From positions 124,001 through 188,000 of the forward strand of contig JAJXRY010000002.1 in the NCBI GenBank assembly GCA_021628825.1: a stretch of 64,000 nt of DNA, given 5' to 3'. The translations under genes and the position numbers were made by a program. How positions within the stretch are numbered: position 1 is the stretch's first letter; each line of letters opens with the position of its first letter. Below, one piece after another: positions 35,574 to 45,798 of this stretch. The DNA comes from Lachnospiraceae bacterium (GTDB taxonomy: Bacteria > Bacillota > Clostridia > Lachnospirales > Lachnospiraceae). Below the pieces are notes generated by a model. That model was not told the origin of the DNA. It saw nothing but the letters and a program-made list of their open reading frames with translations, and made no database searches.

Positions 35574-35852
35574 TCATGACGATTCCCTATCCGCATAAAT
35601 CACTTCCAAGGTATCAGGATTTGTATACCGCTCTGTCTGCCAGGCTTGCAGAAAACGGTTCTGAGAAGACAGGCAGCGTACCAGTAACGCCGCTGCAATC
35701 AAAATTATGATTCCGTACAAAACAAGAGTAAACGGCAGCAGATAAGAAGCCTCCACCACTATAGAGCCCTTCCATTTTCTACGATTTCTGTAATCTCTAT
35801 GATTTCTATATTCCTTTTGGCATTGCTCTCCGCTATCTATTTGAGCTTTCAT
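35574..35852 (-). CDS. TadE/TadF-like minor pseudopilin
   Basis: About 92 residues. A basic N-terminus, then GSIVVEASYLLPFTLVLYGI with the Glu five residues into a hydrophobic helix, the pattern of TadE-type pseudopilins cut by prepilin peptidase. The short C-terminus may be truncated by a frame error. Starts one base before the end of the peptidase gene region (TAATATG). The 180-bp gap to the FHA gene shows nothing I recognise. Confidence 0.68.
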   Translation of the reverse strand: MKAQIDSGEQCQKEYRNHRDYRNRRKWKGSIVVEASYLLPFTLVLYGIIILIAAALLVRCLSSQNRFLQAWQTERYTNPDTLEVIYADRESS

Positions 35853-35853
35853 A

Positions 35854-36381
35854 TTATGAAACACCCAGCATCACCACCATTCCTGTAAGCAAAAAGGGGA
35901 GAAACGGAACTGCCACACTCTTCGGTATCTGTCCATTCTCCTGTTTCTGTTTATGTATTTGCTCCTGTTCATACTTCTGCTCTTGCTTATACCTATGTTT
36001 CTGCAATAATTTCTGTCCCAAAACATAAGCTGTCACTAAGATCAGACTGATTCCCACAGCCTTCCATAACGCATAGGCTTCCATATAAAATCCCATTGCC
36101 AGTATCGAAAGTCCATCCCCATAGCCAACCGCCTCCTGGGTCAATGCTCCTATAACCAGAAATAAGAATCCCGGAAGAATGGACAGAAACAGGATGGATA
36201 TTGTTGTACTTGTACTCCCTTTTCCCTTATTTAAAAGAATTTCTAAAATAAAGCAGCCGACTCCTACTGCAAGGAAACCGTAGAGCAGTACTGCATCCAT
36301 TTTCTTCCATCTGCAATCCTGCCTTGCCAGCTGATACAGAAAACAGAGACACAAACATTGTTTTATCATCTGTAGATTCAC
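35854..36381 (-). CDS. Prepilin peptidase (A24, CpaA/TadV type)
   Basis: About 175 residues, GTG start (36379-36381) after GGGGAGG. Membrane helices around AVLLYGFLAVGVGCFILEIL and ISILFLSILPGFLFLVIGAL. The second catalytic Asp is in AVGYGDGLSILAMG (the GxGD signature) and the first is probably in RQDCRWKKMD. It cleaves the leader of Flp and TadE pilins. A hydrophilic Gln/Lys/Glu-rich loop separates the last two helices. Confidence 0.8.
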   Translation of the reverse strand: MNLQMIKQCLCLCFLYQLARQDCRWKKMDAVLLYGFLAVGVGCFILEILLNKGKGSTSTTISILFLSILPGFLFLVIGALTQEAVGYGDGLSILAMGFYMEAYALWKAVGISLILVTAYVLGQKLLQKHRYKQEQKYEQEQIHKQKQENGQIPKSVAVPFLPFLLTGMVVMLGVS

Positions 36382-36425
36382 ATTGTCCTCCCCATACCAT
36401 ATCTCCACTCCACGATACATCTGTT

Positions 36426-36452
36426 GCAACTGTTCAGCCCCTTCACAGTTAC
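36426..36452. repeat. 27-bp imperfect palindromic repeat, copy 2
   Basis: GCAACTGTTCAGC then a CCCTTCACAGTTAC half; nearly the reverse complement of the 27-mer at 12304-12330. It lies between two tad genes. Confidence 0.5.
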
Positions 36453-36553
36453 GATGGAAAATTCATTTATTTATTGTTTATTATTGATTGTTTATTCTTT
36501 GTATCTGCAATATTTACAATTGTTTCTTACTTACTTTCAAACTTTCAAATTTT

Positions 36554-36970
36554 TCAACTACATTTACTGCAGGCACTTCGCCCCATCCGGACTGCTTCTT
36601 CAAGAGTCACTGCACGTACCGTTCGTTTGAGAGAAGAACAGTCTGCCCCTCGATGATACCGGTCACCATCCCCGGTAATAAAAAACACACCGCTTTTTGA
36701 TGGGTGGCATCGTTCGCAGGGGTAATACCTGCCACCGCTTTGATTTCTCATTGCGGATAGCCGGCTGCTATGCACTGTCTGAACAGATATCCTGAGGGAT
36801 ACGCAGCCGGTATCGGTATGATAGCGGGTACCGTTTTCTGTGATATAAACAATTTCTTCTTCCTCTCTTCGATCCCCTTCGACCGGTCCACGATATCCAT
36901 TAAAATCATGCGCGAAAAGTTCATCCTCAAAGCGCAGTGTAAATCGTAACTTTCTACGCTTCTTTTTTCT
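36554..36970 (-). pseudogene. C-terminal part of a TadE-like pilus protein, cut off by a transposon
   Basis: One open frame from about 36970 carries EEEEIVYITENGTRYHTDTG, then RNQSGGRYYPCERC, a second ITGDGDRYHRGADCSSLKRT and a final ACSKCS. This paired YITxxGxRYH/C motif is the normal C-terminus of TadE-like proteins in Lachnospiraceae Tad loci. It has no start or N-terminal membrane helix here; those lie beyond the transposon at 39951-40456. It contains four conserved Cys pairs likely to bind metal or form disulfides. Confidence 0.62.
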
Positions 36971-37085
36971 TCATTTTCAAGCAAATTAAAAGAAGGTACA
37001 GTATAAATTATTCTGAAGTATTATCCGTCAGATTGTTTTATCCTGTACCTTCTGTTATTATAGTCAGGTTACTAATAAACAAAGA

Positions 37086-37153
37086 AGCAGGAACCAGCCC
37101 CTACCACAGTTCGGTTTCCTGCCTCACACACTCACCATAGGCACGCCTATGTG
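37086..37153. repeat. Two hairpins near the left end of the transposon
   Basis: GCAGGAACC with GGTTTCCTGC (about 37087-37121) and the palindrome CATAGGCACGCCTATG (about 37137-37152). They lie just upstream of the first gene and may form part of the transposon end or limit translation from outside. Confidence 0.5.
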
Positions 37154-37164
37154 TTTGCAAGACT

Positions 37165-37685
37165 ATGATAACCTTATTCGTCGAAGAAAACAATCCTCTT
37201 ACACCAAATTTTTATAATGAAATGATTAATAACCTTCAGTTCCACCAGCTTACCTGCCCCTGCGGGCACTCAGGCTGCCTGTCTGTTCATGGTTATTACC
37301 ACCGTCATATCAAAGCCTCATCCGGCAAACTTCTCTTTCGCATCTGCCGTGTCAAATGTGAATGCTGTGGTCATACCCACGCCATTCTTTTATCCTCCAT
37401 GGTTCCTCACTCCCAGATTTCTCTTGCAGAGCAGGTAACCATTATTCATAACTATGAAAACTCTTTATCCCAGGATTCTGTTATGAATGATAATCCCTCT
37501 ATTGATGAAAGCTGTTACCGCTATATCATAAGACAGTACTTAAGTCACTGGAAACAGAAACTGCTTTCCGAACGTATCTCTTTCGGCTCCATCCACGGTC
37601 TGATTGTATCCTGCTTCTCTCTTTTTCGTGTCAGTTTATGCAGATTAAAAGGATACCAAATATTCTTTTTCTAAATACCACATAA
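37165..37685 (+). CDS. DUF6431 protein of the transposon, one frame break near the end
   Basis: About 170 residues. Zinc-ligand pattern CPCGHSGCLSVHG, then CRVKCECCGHTHAI, followed by a helical region (ISLAEQVTIIHNYENSLSQD) that could be a helix-turn-helix. The family is known mostly from mobile elements; its role is unproven, perhaps end recognition as for TniQ-type partners. The last 20 codons shift frame at a five-T run near 37622; the alternative ending FMQIKRIPNILFL is more natural and stops at 37685. Confidence 0.65.
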
Positions 37686-37747
37686 CCTTACACGACCTTT
37701 GTTCTCATGTTTCTTATACTAAAGAAAAAACAAAGGAGGACCCTCAA

Positions 37748-38997
37748 ATGGATCAGGAAAAGAAACAGGCACTTGCCCTTATGCGCTATTCTGCGATTGC
37801 TCCACTCATTACCGGACTGTCAGACGATTTCAAATCCCTTACAGCCTTTTTTAATAATGCTTCCGTCAAGGGTGTTATTCACCCCGATGGCACCATAAAG
37901 CATTATGCTCCCGGTACAATTGAAAAATGGTACCGTAATTACAAAGAAGGCGGCTTTGATGCGCTCATTCCAACCGGAAGGGGAGATCAGGGTAAGCCAC
38001 GCAAACTTGATGATGACCTGCAGGAACAGATCAGATATCTCAAAACCAACTATCCGCGCATGTCCGCTTCCGCCATCTACCGTCAGCTCCGCGACAACGG
38101 AAGCATTAAAAACGGTGAGGTTTCAGAATCAACTGTGAACCGTTATATCAATCTGATTGCCGTACAGATGAAAACTACAACAAACCAGGATATGCGCCGT
38201 TATGAACGGGCACACATCAATGAAGTATGGTGTGGTGACTCAAGCGTCGGACCCTATCTGAAAACTTCCGATGGCAAAAAAAGCACAAAGTTTATATCAT
38301 CGCTCTCATTGATGATGCCAGCCGTTTCATCGCAGGCATTGATGTCTTCTTTAATGACAACTTTGTAAACCTCATGTCTGTCATGAAATCTGCTGTTGCC
38401 AAATATGGCAGACCCGGGATGTTTAACTTCGACAATGGCAGTTCCTTCAAGAATAAACAGATGGAACTCCTTGCTGCCAGAATCGGTTCTGTCGTCCACT
38501 ATGACCAGCCCTATACTCCAACCCAGAAGGCCAAAATTGAACGGTGGTTCCGTACAATGAAGGACCAGTGGCTCTCATCCCTGGACATCAGGGATTTTTC
38601 ATTCCCTCGATGAACTTCGGGGCAATCTTCTGGCATATGTCCAGAACTATAATCAGACAGTACACTCATCCTTAAAGGGATTGTCTCCTCAGGACCGTTT
38701 CTTTTCGGAGCCTGACCGCATCCGCCGTTTATCTGATGAGGAAATAGAAAACTGCTTCCTTCTGGAACTTGAGCGCCGCGTGTCTTCTGACAGTGTCATT
38801 GTCATTGACCAGGTTGAATATGAAGTGGATTACCGTTTTTGCAAAGCAGCGTATCAAGCTTCGCTATTCACCTGACATGAAAAGATATCTTTATTGTAGA
38901 AGCTGACGGAACCCTTACTCCCATCAGACTCCTTAACAAAACGGAAAATGCCTATATCAAGCGTGAAAAAATACATTTATGCAGAGGTGAAGACTAA
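37748..38997 (+). CDS. DDE (rve) transposase, frame breaks
   Basis: N-terminal helix-turn-helix part (YAPGTIEKWYRNYKEGGFDA, then SASAIYRQLRDNG) and the integrase core. Catalytic residues: first Asp in VWCGDSSVGPY, second in MFNFDNGSSFKN, Glu in TPTQKAKIERWFRTM. The C-terminal domain ends KIHLCRGED. Breaks at A 38276-38282, T 38595-38599, T 38836-38840 and near 38879-38882 are all repaired by shortening the run. About 415 residues. RBS AAAGGAGG before ATG 37748. Its stop overlaps the ATPase start (TAATG). Confidence 0.82.
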
Positions 38998-39809
38998 TGG
39001 ACTACTTTACACGATATGGTCTGGAATTCAATCCATTTATAAAGAATTCCAAAGAAATCTTAGTCGATACCTCCGAATACAGGGAGACCATTTTTCAGGC
39101 TGGATTATCTTGCCAAAAACCAAAGGTTTCGGTCTGCTTACCGGTAGCCCTGGAAGAGGCAAGACCACCACCATAAGGAGCTGGGCATCAAACCTTAATC
39201 CCTCACTTTACAAAGTCATTTATTCCAGTCTTTCCACCCTGACTCCAAATGACTTCTACCGGAATCTCGTCAGGGAACTTGGGGCAGAGCCTGCCTTTAA
39301 AAAGCCTGATAACTTCCGCATCATTCAGGAAGAAATCACAAGGCTCTCCGTTGAAAAAGAGAGAAAAACACCTGTCATCATCATCGACGAAGCCAACTAC
39401 ATAAATAATGCCATTCTAAATGACTTAAAAAAATCCTGTTTAATTTTTGAGATGGATTCCCGCGACCGGGCTGCCATTCTTTTTAGCCGGTCTTCCAAAG
39501 TTAAACTCAACTCTTGGCCTTGGCATACATGAACCACTTAAGCAGCGTATTGTCATGAATTATAATCTGGAGGGTCTTACCAAAGAGGAAGGCCATAATT
39601 ACATCACCGAAAAGCTCAAGGGTGCAGGCTGTAATCAGACTGTCTTTGAAGATGCTGCTATGGAAGCAATCCTTAATGCCGCTGATGGCACACCCCGAAT
39701 GATCAATAAATACTGTAATCAAAGTATGCTGATTGGTGACAGCAATAAAGCCAATCTCATTACAACAGACATCGTCATGCAGGCAGTCAACGACTGCGAG
39801 CTCGGATAA
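38997..39809 (+). CDS. Transposon AAA ATPase (TniB/ExeA-like), frame breaks
   Basis: About 268 residues starting MDYFTRYGLEFNPFIKN, a common start for this family. Walker A GSPGRGKTTTIRSW, Walker B VIIIDEANYI, sensor-like ILLAGLPKLN and an arginine-rich end (DGTPRMINKYCNQ). It would help the transposase choose target DNA, as IstB, TniB and MuB do. Breaks at T 39091-39095, A 39427-39433, T 39444-39448 and T 39480-39484. Translation is coupled to the transposase. Confidence 0.82.
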
Positions 39810-39825
39810 CAGCCATGTGCCTCAT

Positions 39826-39950
39826 TCACTTTATTTGGGTGAGGCACATTTAATTTGAAGAATTAACATCAAATAAAGTGACACCGATTCCTGATTCTAT
39901 GCAAAAACACCTCCATTTAATGTGAAAAACGAAGCATCATTTAATGTGGT
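39826..39950. repeat. Right end of the transposon with repeated sites
   Basis: Three direct copies of CATTTAAT(G/T)TG-type sequence (two at the very end) plus an inverted pair CACTTTATTTG/CAAATAAAGTG. Arrays of this kind are transposase-binding sites at ends of Mu/Tn552-type elements. Confidence 0.55.
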
Positions 39951-40456
39951 AAACAACAGCGCAGTCCTCCTCCGTTACTGTTTCCAATTGGAAGCCAGTA
40001 AATGAAGGGCTTGATCTGATACTGCACTTCAACCTCGATCCTTCCGTTTCCCTGCACATCCGACTGATTCCTGACTGAAATATTCCCTAAAAGGCATAGC
40101 CTGCCGTTCTCCTGCCCATTCAGGTATTCCTCTGCCGCGTCTACATTGAAATGCCCAAGAAGCGGTTGATCCTGCAGGGCTCTTTGAATCTGTTCTTCCA
40201 TATGGATTGCTTCACTGCTGCCTAGTCCTGCAAACAGATTGCTCTGTAAACGAACCATTTCGATCGCCATAAGCAGCGTCATCATAAAAAACAGGAAAAC
40301 AGGAAGAACCATTGATGCCTCCACCGTCATGCTCCCTCTGTTTTTCAGGGAAGAAAAGGGGAACGCTCTCTTTTTCTGAACGATGTTCATTTTTCTGTCC
40401 GCTTTGAGAGAAGGAATTAACAGATTTTTATTTTTGTTTTTGGTTTGCTCATTCAA
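39951..40456 (-). pseudogene. N-terminal part of the split TadE-like pilus protein
   Basis: TTG start (40454-40456) with GGAGG upstream. Basic N-terminus, then KNRGSMTVEASMVLPVFLFF, the TadE pseudopilin motif with Glu and hydrophobic helix; later QYQIKPFIYWLPIG. Relatives continue from this point into a YITxxGxxYH domain, which lies at 36554-36970 on the other side of the transposon. The frame here ends in transposon sequence at about 39945. The gene is thus probably inactive, or makes a truncated product. Confidence 0.68.
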
Positions 40457-40488
40457 AGAGAACGTTCCTCCTTTCTTCCCCGGGGCAA

Positions 40489-41885
40489 CTAGTAATATCC
40501 ATATATTCGCTCTGTCTCATAATGCTTATCAAGTCCTCCCTGTGCAGACACATGAATTCCCATCCGTTCCACACACTGATCCATACAGAACTGTCCATTG
40601 CCGGTCATCTGCCGGATGTCCATTTCCAGGACATCCATAGCTCTTGCCAGCACGGTTCTTTCTTCTTTTGAAGACAGCATTCCGATAAGAAACTGTGAAT
40701 ATGAAAGCCCCTCCTGCGATCCGTTAAAATAAATACTTCCAGCTGTTACATAGGAAACACTCATAGAATGGGAGTCTTTGTGCAGCGGAACACGTCCTCC
40801 GTGCAACAGGCTGTTTACATCACTCACGCTCTCCAGGAAAGCACAGGCATACAGGATGCTCTGAATGACCGGCTCACGGAAGGCTTCGCATAGCTGCACT
40901 GCCAATAATGCGTCCGCCACACCTGCTGCCGCCTCATATAATCCACCATCTCCCATAACAAGCCGCACGTTATCTTCCATTCGTATGGTAAAGATCTCTG
41001 CAACAGCCGCCCGGACGTTCTCAAAATCACTGTTTTTTCCGGCAAGCAGATATTCCAGCTGTGCATTAAGCGCACTTCCCTCTCTGTTTCTTCCATAATT
41101 CCCCATCCGGGCAAGAAGATAAGCATAAAATAAGTCAGTATCTCCTGAAAATGTCCGGTTACTGCTCTGCGTATTCTGCATTCCCCGATGGGAAACAAGC
41201 CCATTCGTATCCATCTGCATGGTTGTCATTCCGGACAAATCCACATCACACAAGAAAATAACATCACTTCCAATGAGTCCATACACCCAGTCCGCCGGAT
41301 TTCCAAGCGCAACCTCTTCTTCGGTTCCGTCTTCCTTTTCCAGTACAGGAAGCTCCATACCGGCAATCTGTTCCATGACTACACAGAATGCTTCCAGAGC
41401 ATTGGATGACTCCTGCATGGAAAAAAAGCAGAAACCGCTTCTTTGGCCTCAGCAATTTCAGTGGCATTTTCCGGATGCCGTTCCATATAGCGAATCATCT
41501 GACTCTGCATGGATTTTCCTCCCTGTGCTGCTGCCGTCTCAAAGGAAGAAAGCACTGCCTCCTGCAGCAAAAGACTCCCCCACGGTGCATGCTTCTTCTC
41601 AGAAACCTTCGTGGTATTGGCATCAAAATACACCCTGAAACGATCTGTAACACGTACCGCCTCCGCCGCTCCCTCCAGATACGACGTATCCACATAAAGC
41701 AGCCCATAGCGTTCCTTCAATGCCACGCTGTATTCTCCCATAATCGAATCCATGGCCATATCTGTAACTGTTTCAAACCGGATCCGCTGACTGTTCCCGA
41801 TTGCAATTTCTGTAACAAGCAGGCTAAAGCTAATCAGAATCGTCAGGGAAAGAGAGAGAAATACCGTTAATGATCCTTTTTTCAT
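40489..41885 (-). CDS. DUF5702 protein of the Tad locus, one frame break
   Basis: About 465 residues. N-terminal helix KGSLTVFLSLSLTILISFSL resembles a pseudopilin or secreted anchor; the rest is a long extracellular-type domain of unknown fold. The break at A 41421-41427 separates EAVSAFF from MQESSNALEAF. The family is found almost only in Clostridial Tad loci. Its ATG overlaps the Flp stop as ATGA. Confidence 0.72.
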
Positions 41886-42164
41886 GAAAGGATCGCCGAG
41901 CTGTCTACAGCAATTTTGTCAAAGACATTTCCCACCAGATCCATAATCTGCGTCTTAAAGATCAGTACAAGTCCGATCAATACGACAATAATGAGAATCA
42001 TTTCGACCGTTCCCATTCCCCGGTTATTCAGTTTTCTCCTGTTTTTCAAATGACATACTCCTGTATTCAGCTTCATGTGCATGTTCCATTCTCTGCTTAA
42101 TTCCTTGCTCAGTCCATTTTCTTGTATCCATATAAAATTCCTTTCCCATTGCTTTATTTCTCAT
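41882..42164 (-). CDS. Flp1-type pilin, one frame break
   Basis: Major pilin candidate, about 92 residues. Long charged leader, then NNRGMGTVEMILIIVVLIGL with Gly before the cleavage site and Glu at +4 or +5, then a short C-terminus VGNVFDKIAVDSSAILS. A five-T run (42042-42046) separates the start (ATG 42162-42164, after AAAGGAGG) from the pilin core; shortening it gives SFENRRKLNNRG. Confidence 0.78.
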
Positions 42165-42176
42165 AAATGTCCTCCT

Positions 42177-43449
42177 TTAAACGCCGCCTAACTTCTGATA
42201 GGCCGGATAAATTACCAGTATCATGACAATAATCAGATACAAAATCATCGGGAACAAAAGCTTTGTAGATGCTTCTTCTCCCTTTTTACGAATCTTCTTC
42301 TGCAGCTCCTGCCGGGTATCCCGGATCTCCTCCTCCAGACAGGATAAAAGCTGCCGGTTTCCTTTCCGCAGGTTCACTGAAAGCAGAAATCCCAGTCTGC
42401 GGCAGCTCCTCTCTTCACAATGCATTCCCCACTGCGTATAGACCTCATCCTCCGGAATACCATTGGCAAGCTGATTCCCTGCTCTCCGCAGTTCTTTCAG
42501 CAGATAGCTGTGTGAACGATCCTTCTCCCGAATTCCTGCATACAAAGACGTAATTGTCAGAAAGGCATTGCGCACATTCAGTCCTGCTACCAGATACAGG
42601 CGGAGCTTTTCGACAAACTCCGGATAAATTTCCTTTAAGCACTCTTCCTTCTTCCTGCCGGAGCTTAACTCCATCCGGGTGATTTTTCCACGCCCAGACA
42701 TATCCTGTCAGATAGAGAAAAAAAGTATCCCCCGTCATCAGCATCCTTCCCGGCGCATTGTGATACAGCTCATTGAAAAATCCCGGCGAAGTCCATTGAA
42801 TATATGCCATGATGGCAAAAGGCATTGCGGTCATAATCCGAAGCTCCATGCGCCGGGATGCCATCAATAAAAACAGCTCCCTTCGCAGCTCCGTCTTCTC
42901 CATGATAATCTGCGAAGTCTGTTCCATGACTGATGACAGATTCCCGCTATGGTGATAAGCGGTTTCATAAATTTCCGATAACTCCCTGATCTCTGTCACC
43001 CGGAGTTCCTCACCTACCATCCGCCAGGTTTCTGCAAAAGGGCGATGATTCTGCCGGGCGATTGCAAACCGCTTTAAGATCTTACAGATCACACTGCGCT
43101 CTCCATACAGCTTTTCCAAATCGGCATAGCTATCCAGAAATGCATTCTCTACCGAATATCCGGCGCGCAGGGATGTGACCGTAAACCGTAAAAGCTCCGT
43201 AAACTGTTCCCGTACCTGGTCTTGCTTTTTCCGGATCAGATTCCCACATTCCAACCGGAAATACAGAACACCAACAGGGATCAGCGGCCCAAATGCCCAC
43301 CACTCCCGGTAAAAAAAGTAATTCAGGATTCCAAGAACAGCTCCTGTTTTTACAACCAGTAATAAAATTTCCCTGCCCTGTATAGAGATTAAGGAGTCCC
43401 TGTTAAATACGGACCAGCTTGCTTTTTGTTTTCTCAGTAAATTCCCCAA
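42177..43449 (-). CDS. TadB and TadC inner-membrane platform proteins, possibly fused, frame break
   Basis: Two GspF-like proteins. The first part (from 43449, TTG start, weak site) has VREQFTELLRFTVTSLRAGY and a helical pair near PFAIMAYIQWTSPGFFNELY, ending in LYLTGYVWAW. The second part has PEFVEKLRLYLVAGLNVRNA and LLFPMILYLIIVMILVIYPA. At a five-T run (42683-42687) one base separates the frames; after shortening, TadB would run straight into TadC without a stop. They form the base of the pilus machine. Stop at 42177. Confidence 0.78.
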
Positions 43450-44571
43450 CCTTTACTAATTCCCCCTGTTGATTTCTCTTAAAGACAGTGTTCATACAAA
43501 CCTCTCCATCTGCAATGTGCATAGGCTCTGCAATCTCCATGACAGCACGTCTCCCGTTCTTACACCGTCCCAGATGAACCATCACATCAAACCCCTCTAC
43601 AATCTGTCTGCGGATCGCCGAGATCGGGATTTCCATTCCCATGAGCACCATCGTTTCCAGACGGCTTACCACATTCCGGACACTGTTGGCATGCACCGTT
43701 GTCATAGCGCTGTGACCGACATTGACGCTTTGAAGCATATCAATCGCCTCCTGTCCACGCACCTCCCCGACGACGATGCGGTCAGGACGCATACGTAAGG
43801 ACGTCCGGATCAGATCACGGATCGTAATTTCCTTACAGCCTTCCACATTGGCATTCCTTGTTTCCAGACGGATCAGATTGGGGATTCCAAGAAGCTGCAG
43901 CTCCGCACTATCCTCAATGGTAATGACCCTCTCCTCTGAGGGAATATACTGGGATAACACATTTAAGAATGTCGTTTTCCCGGATCCGGTTCCACCGCAC
44001 ACCAGAATATTGGCTCCATCCTGTACCGCCTGCTTTAACCAGTCACGGCACTCACAGGTAATGCTTTGAAGCTCAATGAGCTGATCCATCGTAATCGGCG
44101 TTTTCGGAAAGCGCCGCACGGTCAGAATCGGACCGTTAATCGCCACCGGATCCAGCACAACATTCACTCTTGCGCCATCCTTTAACCTTGCATCTACAAT
44201 CGGACTCGCATCATTGATGGCACGGTTACAGTCTGCCGTAATCTGCCAGATGACCTGTGTCAGCTTTTCCCTTGACTCAAAGCAGATATCCAGCTTCTTA
44301 AGCTTACCCTTCGTCTCGATGAAAATACCGCTTGTCCCATTCACCATAATTTCTGTAATCTCCGGATTTTCAATAAGACTCTGTAAAATTCCAAGCTGCC
44401 GGATTTCATGGAAAATATTACGATGCAGCTTTTCTCTGGATAACAGATCAAGCGGCGTTTTTCCGGATTTCTTCCTTCATCCGCAGATCAATTACTTCAT
44501 GAATTTCCTCCTCGCTCAGCTCTCTTGTCAGATCCATACTCTTTAAAAATCCTTTCCTGTATTTCATTCAT
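43403..44571 (-). CDS. CpaF/TadA secretion ATPase, frame breaks near the start
   Basis: Hexameric ATPase powering Flp pilus assembly. Walker A LVCGGTGSGKTTFLN, Walker B RIVVGEVRGQEAIDM, His-box GHSAMTTVHANS. N-terminal part with DLTRELSEEEIHEV restored after A 44545-44549 and T 44458-44462 are shortened. ATG at 44569-44571 overlaps the TadZ stop. About 388 residues. Confidence 0.9.
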
Positions 44572-45589
44572 TATTTTCCACCCTTTCCCTTTCAAAATCA
44601 GGAATGATATATTGCCTGACATAGTGTGCCAGATCCCCATAGGTGAGTTCATCAAAACGAATTGGGATTTCCTTAAATACCGGAAACTCAATTTTCTTCG
44701 TCTTTGCCAGAACATCCTCATACTCCATCGTCCGCAGTCCCTGCTCGTACTGATCCATCTTGGCAAGCGATATTCCATCACCCCGTGTAATGGTATACAC
44801 ATGTGTGCAGCTCCTAAGGATGTCCCACAGATCAGTGACTCCATCCGTCAGATCCAGGATCAGATACTCATAATCACTGCATTTCTCAATTTCGGCAAAC
44901 AGTTCAATCCACTGCTGCCCGTGAATCCCTAAAATACTCTGGTATAGCTGTACCGGTGGAACGAAATCCAGTCCATGTACATTTTCCACGATGCTGGAAA
45001 GCCGCAGGGACAGCTTTTCCTTTGCACACTGGAAATAATAAACGAGATCGGAAATATCATATTGAAAGGTCCGTTGCAGTAACGCTTCCAGTCCGGAGTA
45101 TCGTTCAAAATTCATGTACAATACCTTTGCTTTCTTTGACAGTATCTGTCCCAGTGCAAAGGAAAAGGTTGTCTGCAGGCATCTTCCGACCGGAGTATAA
45201 ATTCCGATCACTTTCATTTTTTTCATACATGTCCTGACACAAGATGAAGCTTTATCCGTCTCTTTCGCGTAATATGCCATTACCTCACGGAAAATTACTT
45301 CACAGGACTGATATTTATGAATATGTAACAGGGATTTGTTAAGACAGTCACTGCTTTCGCTTAAAATGATGATGTGTGGAATGTTGAGGGCCTCCACCTC
45401 CCGCTGATATACATTTTCCGATATGAGAAGACATTCGATTTTTTCCTGCTTTGAATAGGCAAAGAACCGCTCCGGCTCTGTAAAAACATGAACCTGAAAG
45501 GGCAGATTTGACTTATTGCTGATAAACTCCATGAAACCATACGCATATCTTTCCTCGCTATCGAAAACTGCAAGGATTGGTTTGTCCAA
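44564..45589 (-). CDS. TadZ/CpaE-like localisation protein
   Basis: Intact, 341 residues. TTG start (45587-45589) after AAGGAGG. N-terminal receiver-like domain (MDKPILAVFDSEERYAYGF), then a MinD-like domain with IGIYTPVGRCLQTTFSFALG, where the Walker Lys is replaced, and DYEYLILDLTDGVTDL. TadZ proteins position the Tad machine at the pole and often have degenerate ATP sites. First of the core tad genes. Confidence 0.78.
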   Translation of the reverse strand: MDKPILAVFDSEERYAYGFMEFISNKSNLPFQVHVFTEPERFFAYSKQEKIECLLISENVYQREVEALNIPHIIILSESSDCLNKSLLHIHKYQSCEVIFREVMAYYAKETDKASSCVRTCMKKMKVIGIYTPVGRCLQTTFSFALGQILSKKAKVLYMNFERYSGLEALLQRTFQYDISDLVYYFQCAKEKLSLRLSSIVENVHGLDFVPPVQLYQSILGIHGQQWIELFAEIEKCSDYEYLILDLTDGVTDLWDILRSCTHVYTITRGDGISLAKMDQYEQGLRTMEYEDVLAKTKKIEFPVFKEIPIRFDELTYGDLAHYVRQYIIPDFERERVENNE

Positions 45590-45633
45590 AAAATACCTCC
45601 TTATGCTGTTTTAATGTGCGGTGTTACTTCTTG

Positions 45634-45698
45634 TTTACGCGTAAAAATCTGAAAAACGGAAGGATTTCTTCCAAAAGAGTCTGATTACGAACGTAATC
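45634..45698. promoter_or_regulatory. Palindromes upstream of tadZ
   Basis: TTTACGCGTAAA (45634-45645) is a perfect 12-bp palindrome. GATTACG-AA-CGTAATC (45683-45698) is a second inverted repeat. Both lie in the leader between bofA and tadZ and could bind a regulator. I see no clear promoter. Confidence 0.4.
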
Positions 45699-45798
45699 TT
45701 ATGACCACTTTATTTTTGTAAACTGAATTATAGATGAGGAGGCAATAAAAAGTAAATACTTTTTTTCGATAAAAAAAATTTATTTTTTTGGTAAAATG

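Larger units (their letters stand above)
36971..39950 (+). mobile_element. Transposon with DUF6431, DDE transposase and AAA ATPase genes
   Basis: A 3-kb unit on the strand opposite to the surrounding tad genes. Contents in order: zinc-motif DUF6431 protein, rve-type DDE transposase, TniB/ExeA-like ATPase, then repeated end sites. The transposase-ATPase pair recalls the IS21, Tn552 and Tn7 core families. Right-end repeats are CATTTAATGTGAAAAACG and CATTTAATGTGGTAAACA; the likely left end carries a reversed, weaker match (TTTTCAAGCAAATTAAAAG, near 36972). Boundaries are estimates; I could not find a convincing target duplication. Confidence 0.68.

Noticed and set aside
37000..37054. AGAAGGTACAG/CTGTACCTTCT hairpin as the exact transposon end
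   Set aside because: It does not match the right-end repeats, so it is not used to define the boundary.
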